The translations under genes were made by a program, and so were the position numbers. A stretch of 64,000 bases of DNA, from NCBI RefSeq assembly GCF_002050515.1, contig NZ_LTAY01000015.1:23340-87339 (forward strand), in the 5' to 3' direction. Shown one piece after another: positions 52,482 to 61,531 of this stretch (the stretch's first letter is position 1; the number at the start of each line of letters is the position of its first letter). Source of the DNA: Clostridium thermobutyricum DSM 4928 (GTDB lineage: Bacteria > Bacillota > Clostridia > Clostridiales > Clostridiaceae). The notes below the pieces were generated by a model, which did no database searches, was not told the DNA's origin, and saw nothing but the letters and a program-made list of their open reading frames with translations.

Positions 52482-53930
52482 ATGAATTTTTTATCAAGAG
52501 CTTTTCTAAGTACAAAAGAAAACTTAGGTAAAACAGCTCTTTTGTTTTTAGTAATGACAACGATATGTGTTTTTGTATTATCAGGAATATCAATACAACA
52601 AGCAACAGATCAAGCAAGTAACTTAGCAAGAGAAAAATTAGGTGCAACAGTAACACTTCAACCTAATATGCAAAAACTTAGAGAGGATATGAAAGAAAAG
52701 GGTGATGGTAGATTTCAAATAAAAAATATTTCTATTCCAATGAGTGTTGTAGATCAAATTTTAAAATTAAATAATATAGTTGGATATAATTTAACTACTA
52801 CAGCAACAGGAATAGCAGATGGATTTGAGCCTATAACAAGTTCAGAAAGTTCTAGTAATTCAGATGAACAAGCACCTCCATTTAGAGAAAATAATCAAAA
52901 GAAAATGGGAAATTTAAAGATAAATGGAGTATTAGAACAAAGTTTAACTTCAGAAGCTGAAAATGGAACTATAAAATTAGTTGAAGGTAGCGGAATAACA
53001 AAAGAAAATTTAAATCAAAATGTTGGAGTAATATCACAGACACTTGCAAGTGCAGATAGTTTAAAAGTTGGAGATACAATAAAAATAAAATCACCAATAA
53101 CTAATGAAGTATATTCAATAAAAATACAAGGGATATATGAGACAACAGAAGAAATAAGTGAAATGGCAGTAAGAAATGAAGCTATGAATCCTTATAATGC
53201 AATTTATGTACCATATACATTTGCTAATGAAATGAAAGGTAGTGATTATAAAGATTCAGTAGATCAAGCAACATTTACATTAAATGATCCATTAAATGTA
53301 GATTCATTTTTAGAATCAGCTAAAAAGCTTAATATTGATTTTGACACATATATGCTTAATGCAAATAACAGAGCTTATGAAACTATGATTGGGCCTATAA
53401 ATAATGTAAGTTCATTTGCTAAAACTACTGTTTTAATAGTAAGTATAGCAGGAGCTATTATAATGTCTTTAATAATAATACTTACTATAAAAGGTAGAAG
53501 AAGTGAAATTGGAATACTTTTATCTTTAGGAGAGAGAAAAGGAAAAATAATATCGCAGTTTTTAGTTGAAATGCTAATAGTTCTTATAATTTCACTAGGA
53601 GTTTCAGGTGGAATTGGAAATGTTGTTAGTAATAGTATAGGAAACTCATTAGTACAAAAAGAAATTGCTGTAAATGCAGAAAATCAATCACAAAATGGAT
53701 TTGGTGGAGGACGTTTTGATAATTTTGAAGGAGGCCCTAGAGGGCATGAAGGTTTAAATAATGAAAAAGTAGATGCTCAGCCAATTAGTTCATTGAATGT
53801 AAATGTAAGTGGAAAAGATTTCTTAGATATGTCACTTATAGCAATACTTATAGTAATAATTTCAATAGGAATTCCAAGTGTAGGTATAATGAGACTTCAG
53901 CCAAAGGAGATATTGAGTAGACATGATTAA
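52482..53930 (+). CDS. ABC transporter permease (MacB/FtsX-like)
   Basis: The 482-residue protein has one membrane segment at about 18-38, a 280-residue extracytoplasmic domain and three membrane segments at about 308-330, 360-385 and 455-475. KGRRSEIGILLSLGERKGKI near residue 345 is the conserved cytoplasmic loop of FtsX/MacB permeases. A Gly/Asn-rich stretch with NGFGGGRFDNFEGG lies near 410. These transporters move peptides, lipids or antibiotics out, or transmit force to envelope enzymes. GGGGAAT precedes the ATG. It overlaps the ATPase gene by 8 bp. The upstream 11-bp repeat array implies control by an OmpR-family regulator. Confidence 0.93.
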   Translation: MNFLSRAFLSTKENLGKTALLFLVMTTICVFVLSGISIQQATDQASNLAREKLGATVTLQPNMQKLREDMKEKGDGRFQIKNISIPMSVVDQILKLNNIVGYNLTTTATGIADGFEPITSSESSSNSDEQAPPFRENNQKKMGNLKINGVLEQSLTSEAENGTIKLVEGSGITKENLNQNVGVISQTLASADSLKVGDTIKIKSPITNEVYSIKIQGIYETTEEISEMAVRNEAMNPYNAIYVPYTFANEMKGSDYKDSVDQATFTLNDPLNVDSFLESAKKLNIDFDTYMLNANNRAYETMIGPINNVSSFAKTTVLIVSIAGAIIMSLIIILTIKGRRSEIGILLSLGERKGKIISQFLVEMLIVLIISLGVSGGIGNVVSNSIGNSLVQKEIAVNAENQSQNGFGGGRFDNFEGGPRGHEGLNNEKVDAQPISSLNVNVSGKDFLDMSLIAILIVIISIGIPSVGIMRLQPKEILSRHD

Positions 53931-54609
53931 TGAAAAGATAGAAGAAAATATTTTAGAACTAAAAAATGTTAAATATTTTTATAATAAAGATAGTATTATA
54001 TTAGATGATGTAAATGTGTCATTTGAAAAGGGAAACTTTTATACTATATTTGGTCCATCAGGAAGTGGAAAAACAACTCTTTTATCTTTAATTTGTGGAT
54101 TAGATAAAATAAAAGATGGAGAAATAATTTATAATGGAAAAAATTTGGATAAAATAGGACTTAGTAAATATAGAAGAGAATATGTGTCAATAATTTTCCA
54201 ATCATATAATTTAATAACTTATATGACTGCACTTCAAAATGTTATATTAGGAATAGAAGTTAAAGGAGTTAAATGTAAAGATAAAAAAGATTTAGCAGTT
54301 AAGATGTTAAAAAGAGTTGGACTTACAGAAGAACAAATAAATCAAAAAGTTCTTACTTTAAGTGGGGGACAACAACAAAGAGTAGCTATTGCAAGAGCTT
54401 TAGTTAGCAGAACAGATCTTATAATAGCAGATGAACCAACAGGAAATTTAGATGAAAAAACATCTAATGAAATAATAAAACTATTCAAAAATATAGTAAA
54501 AGAAGAAAATAAGTGTCTTTTGATGGTTACTCATAATAATGATATTGCAAAAGAAGCAGATAAATCTTATATTTTAAAAGATAAAAAAATAAAAGAGATT
54601 ACCCAATAA
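53923..54609 (+). CDS. ABC transporter ATP-binding protein (LolD/MacB-type)
   Basis: A 228-residue ATPase with Walker A GPSGSGKTTLL near residue 43, Q-loop IFQSYNLI, signature LSGGQQQRVAIARAL near 143 and Walker B LIIADEPTGNLDEKT near 166. The subfamily is that of FtsX/MacB-type exporters, and it pairs with the permease encoded just upstream (8-bp overlap). It would energise the transporter at the inner face of the membrane. A terminator follows its stop, so the ABC genes form a two-gene operon. Confidence 0.95.
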   Translation: MINEKIEENILELKNVKYFYNKDSIILDDVNVSFEKGNFYTIFGPSGSGKTTLLSLICGLDKIKDGEIIYNGKNLDKIGLSKYRREYVSIIFQSYNLITYMTALQNVILGIEVKGVKCKDKKDLAVKMLKRVGLTEEQINQKVLTLSGGQQQRVAIARALVSRTDLIIADEPTGNLDEKTSNEIIKLFKNIVKEENKCLLMVTHNNDIAKEADKSYILKDKKIKEITQ

Positions 54610-54628
54610 AATTTAATATATAAACTAC

Positions 54629-54664
54629 AAAATAAGAGCTTAGAATAAAAGCTCTTATTTTTTA
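54629..54664 (+). terminator. rho-independent terminator
   Basis: AAATAAGAGCTT pairs with AAGCTCTTATTT, followed by T-rich sequence, after the ABC operon. Confidence 0.92.
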
Positions 54665-54781
54665 TTATTTATTTAAAAAAATATGATATATAATAATTTT
54701 AAGTAATTAAAATGATAAATTATACTTAAAAGCTTATTTCTGTAACATGGAGGTAATAATTTAATGGCATAATATTAAATA

Positions 54782-55510
54782 ATGAAAGGAGATGAACTTT
54801 TTAAATTGACTATAAAATTAAAAAAAATGAGTAAAAGCTTTAAAGTAAAGCACAGGAGATTAAAAAATAAAGAATTTATTTCTAACATGCAAGAAGACAT
54901 AAAAACTCCATTAACTTTAATAAAGTCATATACAACTAGCATTAAAGAAGGATTAGAAGGTGGAACATTTGAAAATATAATAGCTGAAGAAATGGATAAC
55001 ACTTCAAAGATTTTAGAAAACTTTATAGATCTTTCTAAAATCCAAATATCTGAAACTAAAAAAGAATTATTTTATATAGGAGAATTTTTAGATAGAGTTT
55101 TAGAAAAACTTAAATCTCAAATAGAGAGCAACGGATTAACATTAATAAAAAATTATAATGGGTTAGAAGATGAAGCTGTTTTAGCAGATAAAGGACAGCT
55201 AGAAATATGTGTACATAATATTATACTTAATAGTATAAAGTATGATAATGATAATTACATAAAGATAGAATTAAATAAAATTAAAGATAAGACTATACTA
55301 AGTGTAAAAGAAAGATGCAAAAACTTATCAGAAATTGATTTATTAAAACATTCTTGGAAAAGATTTAATATATTTGAGAAAATAAAAACTAAATATTCAT
55401 CAAAGTCTGATATGGAATTAGCTATAGTTAAAGAAATTTTGAAAAAAAATAAATTAGAATATGGTATAAGTCTAAATAATAAAGAGGTAGAATTTTACAT
55501 AGAATTTTAG
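54782..55510 (+). CDS. degenerate histidine-kinase-like protein (pseudokinase or decaying gene)
   Basis: The 242-residue soluble protein aligns with HisKA plus HATPase. The H-box reads NMQEDIKTPLTLI near residue 36 instead of SHELKTPLT, so the phospho-acceptor His is Gln. The N-box is recognisable (NIILNSIKYDND), but the DxGxG and GxG loops of the ATP lid are missing; the region reads VKERCKNLSEIDLLKHSWKRF. The start is odd: a good GGAGG (54749) serves an ATG at 54764 that is in frame but followed by TAA after one codon and by a second TAA, so translation must restart at 54782 or later. It may be a truncated kinase, or an inactive partner of the nearby system. Confidence 0.72.
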   Translation: MKGDELFKLTIKLKKMSKSFKVKHRRLKNKEFISNMQEDIKTPLTLIKSYTTSIKEGLEGGTFENIIAEEMDNTSKILENFIDLSKIQISETKKELFYIGEFLDRVLEKLKSQIESNGLTLIKNYNGLEDEAVLADKGQLEICVHNIILNSIKYDNDNYIKIELNKIKDKTILSVKERCKNLSEIDLLKHSWKRFNIFEKIKTKYSSKSDMELAIVKEILKKNKLEYGISLNNKEVEFYIEF

Positions 55511-55511
55511 A

Positions 55512-55542
55512 GAAAAGTCATAAGAAATTATGACTTTTTTCT
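55512..55542 (+). terminator. rho-independent terminator
   Basis: AAAAGTCATAA pairs with TTATGACTTTT around GAAA, followed by T, just after the kinase-like gene. Confidence 0.93.
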
Positions 55543-55637
55543 TTTTATAAAAAGGAATAAAATTATTCTTTCTAGAATATATGTAATAAGTAAAATTTAC
55601 GAAATTAAAAGGGATAGGATAAAAGAGAGGGGATATT

Positions 55638-56195
55638 ATGAAAAAATTAATTATAGCATTATTAATTATAATTTTAGGAGTAAGTCTATTTAAATTAGGA
55701 TTTATTATAAATAAAAAAGTAGAGCTTAATAGATATCCATATAAGTATAGTGAGGAGGTAAATCATTATAGTAGAGAATATGACCTTGATCCATTGTTTG
55801 TTCTTTCAGTAATAAAAGTGGAAAGTAATTTTAATCCTGATGCTACTTCAAATAGTGGGGCAATTGGGCCTATGCAAATAACTGAAGAGACAGGTAGAGA
55901 TATCGCAAAGCATTTAGGAAATGAAAATTTTAATCCAAAAGATTTATATAATCCAGAGATAAATATAGAAATGGGTTGTTGGTATTTAAATGATTTATTT
56001 AAAGAATTTCAAAATAGAGATTTAGTTCTTGCGGCTTATAACGGAGGAAGAGGAAATGTTCAAAATTGGCTTGTTGACTCTAGATATTCATCAAATGGTG
56101 AATTAATAAACATTCCTTTTAAGGAAACACAAGACTATGTAAAAAAGGTTAATAATGATTTAGAGGTTTATTCAAGAATATATAGTAATAAATAA
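55638..56195 (+). CDS. lytic transglycosylase (SLT domain)
   Basis: This 185-residue protein has an N-terminal membrane segment (residues 3-24) and a soluble-lytic-transglycosylase domain. The catalytic Glu is in LSVIKVESNFNPDATS near residue 60, followed by GAIGPMQITEETG and LVLAAYNGGRGNVQNWL, the standard SLT motifs. It should cleave peptidoglycan glycan strands outside the membrane, anchored by its N-terminus. GAGAGGGG precedes the ATG. It stands alone. The repeat array that begins 14 bp after its stop points away from it, toward the candidate small RNA. Confidence 0.94.
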   Translation: MKKLIIALLIIILGVSLFKLGFIINKKVELNRYPYKYSEEVNHYSREYDLDPLFVLSVIKVESNFNPDATSNSGAIGPMQITEETGRDIAKHLGNENFNPKDLYNPEINIEMGCWYLNDLFKEFQNRDLVLAAYNGGRGNVQNWLVDSRYSSNGELINIPFKETQDYVKKVNNDLEVYSRIYSNK

Positions 56196-56208
56196 AAAAA
56201 TATAAAAC

Positions 56209-56247
56209 TTCATATAGAATTCACATAGAATTCTCCATAGCTACAGA
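56209..56247 (+). promoter_or_regulatory. four-half-site array with 11-bp period before a candidate small RNA
   Basis: Half-sites are TTCATA (56209), TTCACA (56220), TTCTCC (56231) and TACAGA (56242), exactly 11 bp apart, with the spacer TAGAA used twice. A TATTAT or TATAAA follows at 56254-56265 as a possible -10. The same layout precedes the ABC permease at 52371. Confidence 0.65.
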
Positions 56248-56265
56248 TAGATATATTATTATAAA

Positions 56266-56411
56266 GATGTTGAAAATTTAAAGAGCCAAAATGTAATAAT
56301 TAATTTTTCTTAGTCTTCCAATCAAAAATTAATATAAATTTTATATGAGAAAAGTTAATCAAAAATTCCATTAGAATATTTAAGCCACACTTATTCTGAT
56401 GGAATTTTTTG
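56266..56411 (+). ncRNA. candidate small regulatory RNA
   Basis: The 357-bp gap between the transglycosylase and Nudix genes holds an activator-type repeat array, a plausible -10 and, about 145 bp on, a strong terminator with no convincing open frame between. A transcript of about 145 nt beginning near 56266 is therefore predicted. Its sequence is AT-rich with no recognised family. The terminator cannot be that of the transglycosylase gene alone without reading through the array, so an independent transcript is the simpler reading, but it is an inference. Confidence 0.45.
56361..56411 (+). terminator. rho-independent terminator of the candidate small RNA
   Basis: AATTCCATTAGAAT pairs with ATTCTGATGGAATT (one wobble) and is followed by a T-run; A-run before it. 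Confidence 0.9.
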
Positions 56412-56552
56412 TATTTATATAAGTAAATTAGTATGAGATAGGATAAAATATTTATTCTAATTTATTTTATAAATAATTGTTATTAATAAAAGTGGTTAAA
56501 ATATTTTAATTGATTTAAACTTATATATAATAAAAACTTTAGGAGGGAGAAT

Positions 56553-57128
56553 ATGAATTATATAGATTCAATTAAAAATTATAAACCTATAAATGAACAA
56601 GAAGAAAAAGATAAAGAATTATTTTTATTTTGCATAGATAAATTTGATGATATTCTAACTAGAAAAAATGTAGTTGCGCATTTAACAAGTTCTGCCTTTG
56701 TAGTTAATAAAGATAGGACAAAAACATTAATGATATATCATAATATATATGATACTTGGGCTTGGACAGGTGGACATATGGATGGAATGGATGATTTAAT
56801 ATATGTTGCTAAAAAAGAATTAATGGAAGAGACAGGTGTTAAAAATCCAATTTTAATAACTGATGAAATAATGGCATTAGATTCTATAACCGTTAATGGA
56901 CATATAAAGCGTGGAAAATATGTTTCTTCTCATCTGCATTTAAACGCAGCATTTCTTTTTGAATGTGATGAAAATGAAGAATTAATAGTAAAAGAAGATG
57001 AAAATAGTGGAGTAAGATGGATAGATATAGATAAGATTGATTCATATGTTTCTCCTAATGATAAGCATGTATTAGAAATTTATAAAAAGATTTTAAGGAA
57101 AGCAAATATAATAAATAATTTCAATTAA
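56553..57128 (+). CDS. Nudix hydrolase
   Basis: A 191-residue Nudix protein. The Nudix box reads [22 protein letters not shown] across residues about 74-95 in order: the Gly and final EE pair are present, while the first Glu is Asp and the Arg is Lys, both tolerated. It should hydrolyse a nucleoside diphosphate linked to another group, such as a damaged nucleotide or sugar nucleotide. It is cytoplasmic. AGGAGGG precedes the ATG. The substrate is not predictable. A terminator follows. Confidence 0.9.
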   Translation: MNYIDSIKNYKPINEQEEKDKELFLFCIDKFDDILTRKNVVAHLTSSAFVVNKDRTKTLMIYHNIYDTWAWTGGHMDGMDDLIYVAKKELMEETGVKNPILITDEIMALDSITVNGHIKRGKYVSSHLHLNAAFLFECDENEELIVKEDENSGVRWIDIDKIDSYVSPNDKHVLEIYKKILRKANIINNFN

Positions 57129-57167
57129 AAGGACAAGGTTAATTTCTTAATTAACCTGTCTTTTTTT
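57127..57167 (+). terminator. rho-independent terminator
   Basis: GGACAAGGTTAATT pairs with AATTAACCTGTC (one bulge), then seven T, between the Nudix and recQ genes. Confidence 0.88.
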
Positions 57168-57232
57168 ATGGTAAAATGATTAATAGAGATTAAAATGGAT
57201 AGAATTATAAAAAAATTTTAAGGAGCGATTTT

Positions 57233-59386
57233 TTGAATAATATAATAGAAATTTTAAATAAATATTATGGATATAAAAGCTTTAGAAAAGGTCAAGAAGA
57301 AATAATAAATAATATAATAAATGGAAATGATGTACTGGCTATAATGCCAACAGGTGGAGGAAAATCAATATGTTATCAAGTTCCAGCTATAGCTATGGAT
57401 GGACTTACAATAGTTATTTCACCTCTTATTTCACTTATGAAAGACCAAGTTGATTCTTTAAATTCTCTTGGGATAGATAGTGCATATATTAATTCAAGTT
57501 TATCTAATATAGAAATTCAAGAAGTATATTTTAGATTGAATACAGGTGATATAAAAATACTTTATGTTGCTCCTGAAAGATTAGAAGGAGTAGAGTTTTT
57601 AAATATAATAAAATCTTTAAAAGTAAGTCAAATAGCAGTTGATGAAGCACATTGTGTTTCTCAATGGGGACATGATTTTAGAAGTAGTTATAAAAGAATT
57701 TATAATTTTATAGAAGCTCTTCCTAAAAGACCTGTTGTAACTGCATTTACTGCAACAGCTACAAAAGAAGTTAGAGAAGATATATTAGAAAGTCTAAAAT
57801 TAAGAGATGCTAAAATATTTATATCAGGATTTGATAGAGAAAATTTAAAAATAACTGTTGAAAGAGGAATAAGTAAAAATATATATATTTTAGATTATAT
57901 AGAGGAGAATAAAGGCGAATCAGGACTTATTTATTGCTCTACTAGAAAAGAAGTTGATAAACTTTGTGATTTACTTAAAGCAAATGGAATAAATGCATTA
58001 AGTTATCATGCAGGGCTTTCTGATATGGAGAGAAAGAAAAATCAAGAAGATTTTATTTATGATAAAGTTGATGTTATGATTGCAACTAATGCTTTTGGAA
58101 TGGGAATAGATAAACCTAATATACGATATGTTATTCATTACAATATGCCTAAGAATATAGAAGGATATTACCAAGAGATAGGTAGAGCAGGAAGAGATGG
58201 AGAAAAATCTGAATGTATACTTCTTTTCTCTCCAGGAGATGTTCAAACACAAAAATATATTATAGAAACAGGAACAACTAATCCATTTAGAAAAAGAAAT
58301 GAACTAGAAAAATTACAAAGTATGATTGATTTAGTTTATTCAAATGGATGTTATAAAAAATATATATTAAATTATTTTGGAGAAGAAAGAGAAGAAGATT
58401 GTAATAACTGTAGTAATTGTCTTTTTGATGGAGAACTTATAGATAAAACTATAGATGCCCAAAAAGTAATTTCTTGTGTTTATAGAATGAAGAGACCTTT
58501 TGGAATTGGAGTTATAGTAGAAGTTTTAAGAGGTTCAAAAAATAAAAAGCTTATAGAACAAGGATTAGATAAGCTTACTACTTATGGGATAGTTAAAGAT
58601 TACACAAAAGATGAGCTAAAAGATTTTATAAATACTCTTATATCTCATGGATATATAAATTACGGAGGAGAATTTCCTGTAGTTACTCCAAATAAAAATT
58701 CATTAAAAGTAGTTAAGGGAGAAGAAAAAGTATACTTTAAAGAAGCGAGAAAAGTTAAAAAGATTACTACTGATAATGATTTATTTGGTTTATTAAGAGG
58801 ATTAAGAATGTACTTAGCAGGAGAAGAAGGAATCCCACCATATATGGTATTTGGAGATAATACATTAAAAGAAATGAGCACAAGAATGCCATTAACAAAA
58901 GAGCAACTTTTAGATATAAGTGGTGTAGGTGAAAAGAAAGTAGAAAAATATGGTGAAAAGTTTATAGAAAAAATAAAAGAATATGTAGATGAAAAAAATA
59001 TAAAAGTAGATTTTAAATTTGAAAATGATATAAAATTACCAAAAGCAACAGAGAAAAAGAAAAGAAGAACTACTGAAAAAGAAAAATCTTATGAAATTTC
59101 TATAAGAATGCTTAGAGAGGGAAAATCTTTAAAAGAAGTTTCAAAAGAAAGAGGCAGTACAATAGGTACAATTTCAACTCATATTCAAACATTCTTAGGA
59201 GAAGGAAAAAATATAGATTTTAATATAAGCTTTGAAGGTTTATTTACAGATGAAGAAGAAAAAGAGATTTTAGAAGCTGGAGAAAAAGTTGGATTTAGTA
59301 AGCTTACTCCAATAAAAGAGATTGTGAACAAAGATATTTCATATGATAAAATAAAATTAGTTATTTTAAAAAGAAGTTTAGAATAA
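57233..59386 (+). CDS. recQ: ATP-dependent DNA helicase RecQ
   Basis: The 717-residue helicase has all RecQ parts: motif 0 and Walker A (FRKGQEEII; MPTGGGKSICYQ near residue 38), DEAHCVSQWGHDFR near 136, GRAGRDGEKSEC near 320, the zinc-binding cysteines of CYKKYILNYFGEER and DCNNCSNC (near 375-398), the RQC winged helix and an HRDC domain (about 510-590, ending ISGVGEKKVEKYG). A C-terminal helix-turn-helix-like tail (KSLKEVSKERGSTIGTISTHI, about 635-655) follows. It unwinds recombination intermediates. The start is TTG at 57233 behind AAGGAG. Confidence 0.96.
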   Translation: MNNIIEILNKYYGYKSFRKGQEEIINNIINGNDVLAIMPTGGGKSICYQVPAIAMDGLTIVISPLISLMKDQVDSLNSLGIDSAYINSSLSNIEIQEVYFRLNTGDIKILYVAPERLEGVEFLNIIKSLKVSQIAVDEAHCVSQWGHDFRSSYKRIYNFIEALPKRPVVTAFTATATKEVREDILESLKLRDAKIFISGFDRENLKITVERGISKNIYILDYIEENKGESGLIYCSTRKEVDKLCDLLKANGINALSYHAGLSDMERKKNQEDFIYDKVDVMIATNAFGMGIDKPNIRYVIHYNMPKNIEGYYQEIGRAGRDGEKSECILLFSPGDVQTQKYIIETGTTNPFRKRNELEKLQSMIDLVYSNGCYKKYILNYFGEEREEDCNNCSNCLFDGELIDKTIDAQKVISCVYRMKRPFGIGVIVEVLRGSKNKKLIEQGLDKLTTYGIVKDYTKDELKDFINTLISHGYINYGGEFPVVTPNKNSLKVVKGEEKVYFKEARKVKKITTDNDLFGLLRGLRMYLAGEEGIPPYMVFGDNTLKEMSTRMPLTKEQLLDISGVGEKKVEKYGEKFIEKIKEYVDEKNIKVDFKFENDIKLPKATEKKKRRTTEKEKSYEISIRMLREGKSLKEVSKERGSTIGTISTHIQTFLGEGKNIDFNISFEGLFTDEEEKEILEAGEKVGFSKLTPIKEIVNKDISYDKIKLVILKRSLE

Positions 59387-59459
59387 ATCAATTTAAAAAT
59401 AAGTTATAATAAAGGTGTTTTAATAAATTAATAGAAAGACTAGAAAGAGGAATTTACGT

Positions 59460-60737
59460 ATGATTAAAGATTCAATGTACAAAGATTATCTAAAAATATT
59501 AGAAGAAGAATTAGTTCCAGCAATGGGATGTACAGAACCGATTGCAATAGCATACGCAAGTGCAAAAGCGAGAGAAGTCTTAGGTGAAATGCCAGAAAAA
59601 ATTGAAGTTTTTTGTAGTGGGAATATTATAAAAAATGCAAAATGTGTTACTGTTCCTAATACAGGAAATCTTATAGGAATAAAAGCAAGTGCAATAATAG
59701 GAGTTTTAGCAGGAAAAGCAGATAGAGAATTAGAAGTTATAAATGAAGTTGATGAAGAGAGCATAGAAAAGGCAAAGAAGTTAGTAGAAGGAGACTATTG
59801 CAGAGTAAAAGTTTTAGATACTGAAATACAATTACATTTAATTGTAAAAGCATTTAGTGGAAATTCTATTAGCGAAGTTGAAATAAAATATGCTCATAAT
59901 AATATATCTAGAATAACTAAAGATGGAAAAGACTTAGTCAATGTAGTTGAGGATAAGGATAAATATTTAGGTGTATTTGTAGATAGAAGAATATTAAGTG
60001 TTGAAAAAATATATGAATTTGCTAATACAGTTGATTTAGAAGATGTAAAAGAACTTTTAGATAAACAAATAGAATATAATATATCTATTGCAGAAGAAGG
60101 GCTTAAAGGTGCATATGGAATAGGTATAGGAAAAGTAATTTTAGAAAGTTATCCAAATACTATTGAAACAAAACTTAAAGCTTATGCAGCTGCTGCATCA
60201 GAAGCTAGAATGAGTGGAAGTTCATTGCCTGTTATGACAAACTCAGGGTCAGGAAATCAAGGTATGACTTCTTCAATTCCAGTTATAGTTTATTGTAAAG
60301 AAAATGGATTAACAGAAGAGCAATTATATAGAGGTCTTGTTTTTGCAAATCTTATGACAATACATCAGAAAACTGGAATAGGAAGATTATCAGCTTTTTG
60401 TGGAGCAGTAAGTGCAGGATGTGCTAGTGGAGCAGCTATAACTTATTTAAAAGGTGGAAGCTTAGAACAAATAAATAAAACTGTAACTAATACTCTTGCT
60501 AATATATCAGGAATAGTTTGTGATGGTGCAAAAGCTTCTTGTGCAGCAAAAATAGCAACAAGTCTTGATGCAGCAATGATGAGTCATTATTTAGCAATGG
60601 CAAATCAAGCTTATAATCCATTAACAGGAATTCTTAAAGAAGATATAGAAAAAACTATAGGAGCAGTTGGAAGACTTGGAAAAGAAGGTATGAGAGATAC
60701 TGATAGAGAAATATTAGAGATAATGTTAGAAGATTAA
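59460..60737 (+). CDS. L-cysteine desulfidase/serine dehydratase alpha-like protein (UPF0597, CyuA/YhaM type)
   Basis: A 425-residue protein of the family that includes CyuA. The N-terminus has LVPAMGCTEPIAIAYASAKA with the first conserved Cys; other conserved Cys are in RLSAFCGAVSAGCASG near 325 and IVCDGAKASCAAK near 358. These cysteines are thought to hold an iron-sulfur cluster that binds the substrate carboxylate or thiol. The expected reaction is breakdown of cysteine to pyruvate, ammonia and sulfide; serine deamination is an alternative. AGAGGAA precedes the ATG. It stands alone and ends at a hairpin. Confidence 0.88.
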   Translation: MIKDSMYKDYLKILEEELVPAMGCTEPIAIAYASAKAREVLGEMPEKIEVFCSGNIIKNAKCVTVPNTGNLIGIKASAIIGVLAGKADRELEVINEVDEESIEKAKKLVEGDYCRVKVLDTEIQLHLIVKAFSGNSISEVEIKYAHNNISRITKDGKDLVNVVEDKDKYLGVFVDRRILSVEKIYEFANTVDLEDVKELLDKQIEYNISIAEEGLKGAYGIGIGKVILESYPNTIETKLKAYAAAASEARMSGSSLPVMTNSGSGNQGMTSSIPVIVYCKENGLTEEQLYRGLVFANLMTIHQKTGIGRLSAFCGAVSAGCASGAAITYLKGGSLEQINKTVTNTLANISGIVCDGAKASCAAKIATSLDAAMMSHYLAMANQAYNPLTGILKEDIEKTIGAVGRLGKEGMRDTDREILEIMLED

Positions 60738-60751
60738 ATAAGATAAATTAT

Positions 60752-60799
60752 AAAATAGGACACTGACAAATTAAATTTAGTTAGTGTCTTATTTTTTAT
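60752..60799 (+). terminator. rho-independent terminator
   Basis: GACACTGAC pairs with GTTAGTGTC, extended by AT pairs on both sides, followed by a T-run. Confidence 0.85.
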
Positions 60800-60902
60800 A
60801 GAGTTTTCATTTCTATAATTTATATATGAATTATAATTTTTGTAATAAATAAAAATGATTAAAGCATTACAATAAAGTAAAATAATGTTAGAGGTGAGTA
60901 AT

Positions 60903-61520
60903 ATGGAAAGTAAATGGTTAACATGGGCAAAAGAACTTCAAAGTATAGCACAAGCAGGAGAACATTATTCAAAGGATAAATTTGATATTGAAAGATTTAA
61001 TAGAATAAGGGAAATATCTGTAGAGATATTAAATGAATATACAGATATAGATAATGAAAAAATAAGAGATTTATTTTGTAATGAAAAAGGCTATCAAACT
61101 CCAAAAGTAGATGTTCGTGGAGTAGTATTTAAAGATGGAAAAATACTTTTAGTACAAGAACAAATAGATAATAAATGGGCTCTTCCAGGAGGATGGGCAG
61201 AATATAATCTTTCCTTAAAAGAAAATGTTGAAAAAGAAATTTTTGAAGAGGCTGGAATTAAGGCAAAAGCAAAATCTATAATTGCAATTCATCAAAATTC
61301 TAAGCATTCAGAAAGACCTAGTGCTTATGGAGTTTATAAAGTTTTTATTTTATGTGAGTATATATCAGGAGAATTTATTGAAAATATTGAAACTTTAAAA
61401 AGTGGGTATTTCACATTAGAAAATTTACCAGAATTATCTTTAGGAAGAAATAATAGAAGTCAATTAGAAATGTGTTTTAATTGGATTTCAGAAGATAAAA
61501 GAGAAACACAATTTGATTAG
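60903..61520 (+). CDS. Nudix hydrolase with N-terminal Nudix-associated domain (ADP-ribose pyrophosphatase-like)
   Basis: This 205-residue protein has an N-terminal helical domain (KWLTWAKELQSIAQAGEHYS, residues 4-23, typical of PF12535) and a Nudix domain from about residue 68. The box reads GGWAEYNLSLKENVEKEIFEEAG: the C-terminal EE pair is intact, but the first Glu of the usual pattern is Leu. Related enzymes hydrolyse ADP-ribose. The ATG at 60903 follows GAGGTGA; an earlier frame start is not supported. The radical SAM gene begins 11 bp after its stop, so the two are an operon. Confidence 0.9.
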   Translation: MESKWLTWAKELQSIAQAGEHYSKDKFDIERFNRIREISVEILNEYTDIDNEKIRDLFCNEKGYQTPKVDVRGVVFKDGKILLVQEQIDNKWALPGGWAEYNLSLKENVEKEIFEEAGIKAKAKSIIAIHQNSKHSERPSAYGVYKVFILCEYISGEFIENIETLKSGYFTLENLPELSLGRNNRSQLEMCFNWISEDKRETQFD

Positions 61521-61531
61521 GAGGAGTTTTT

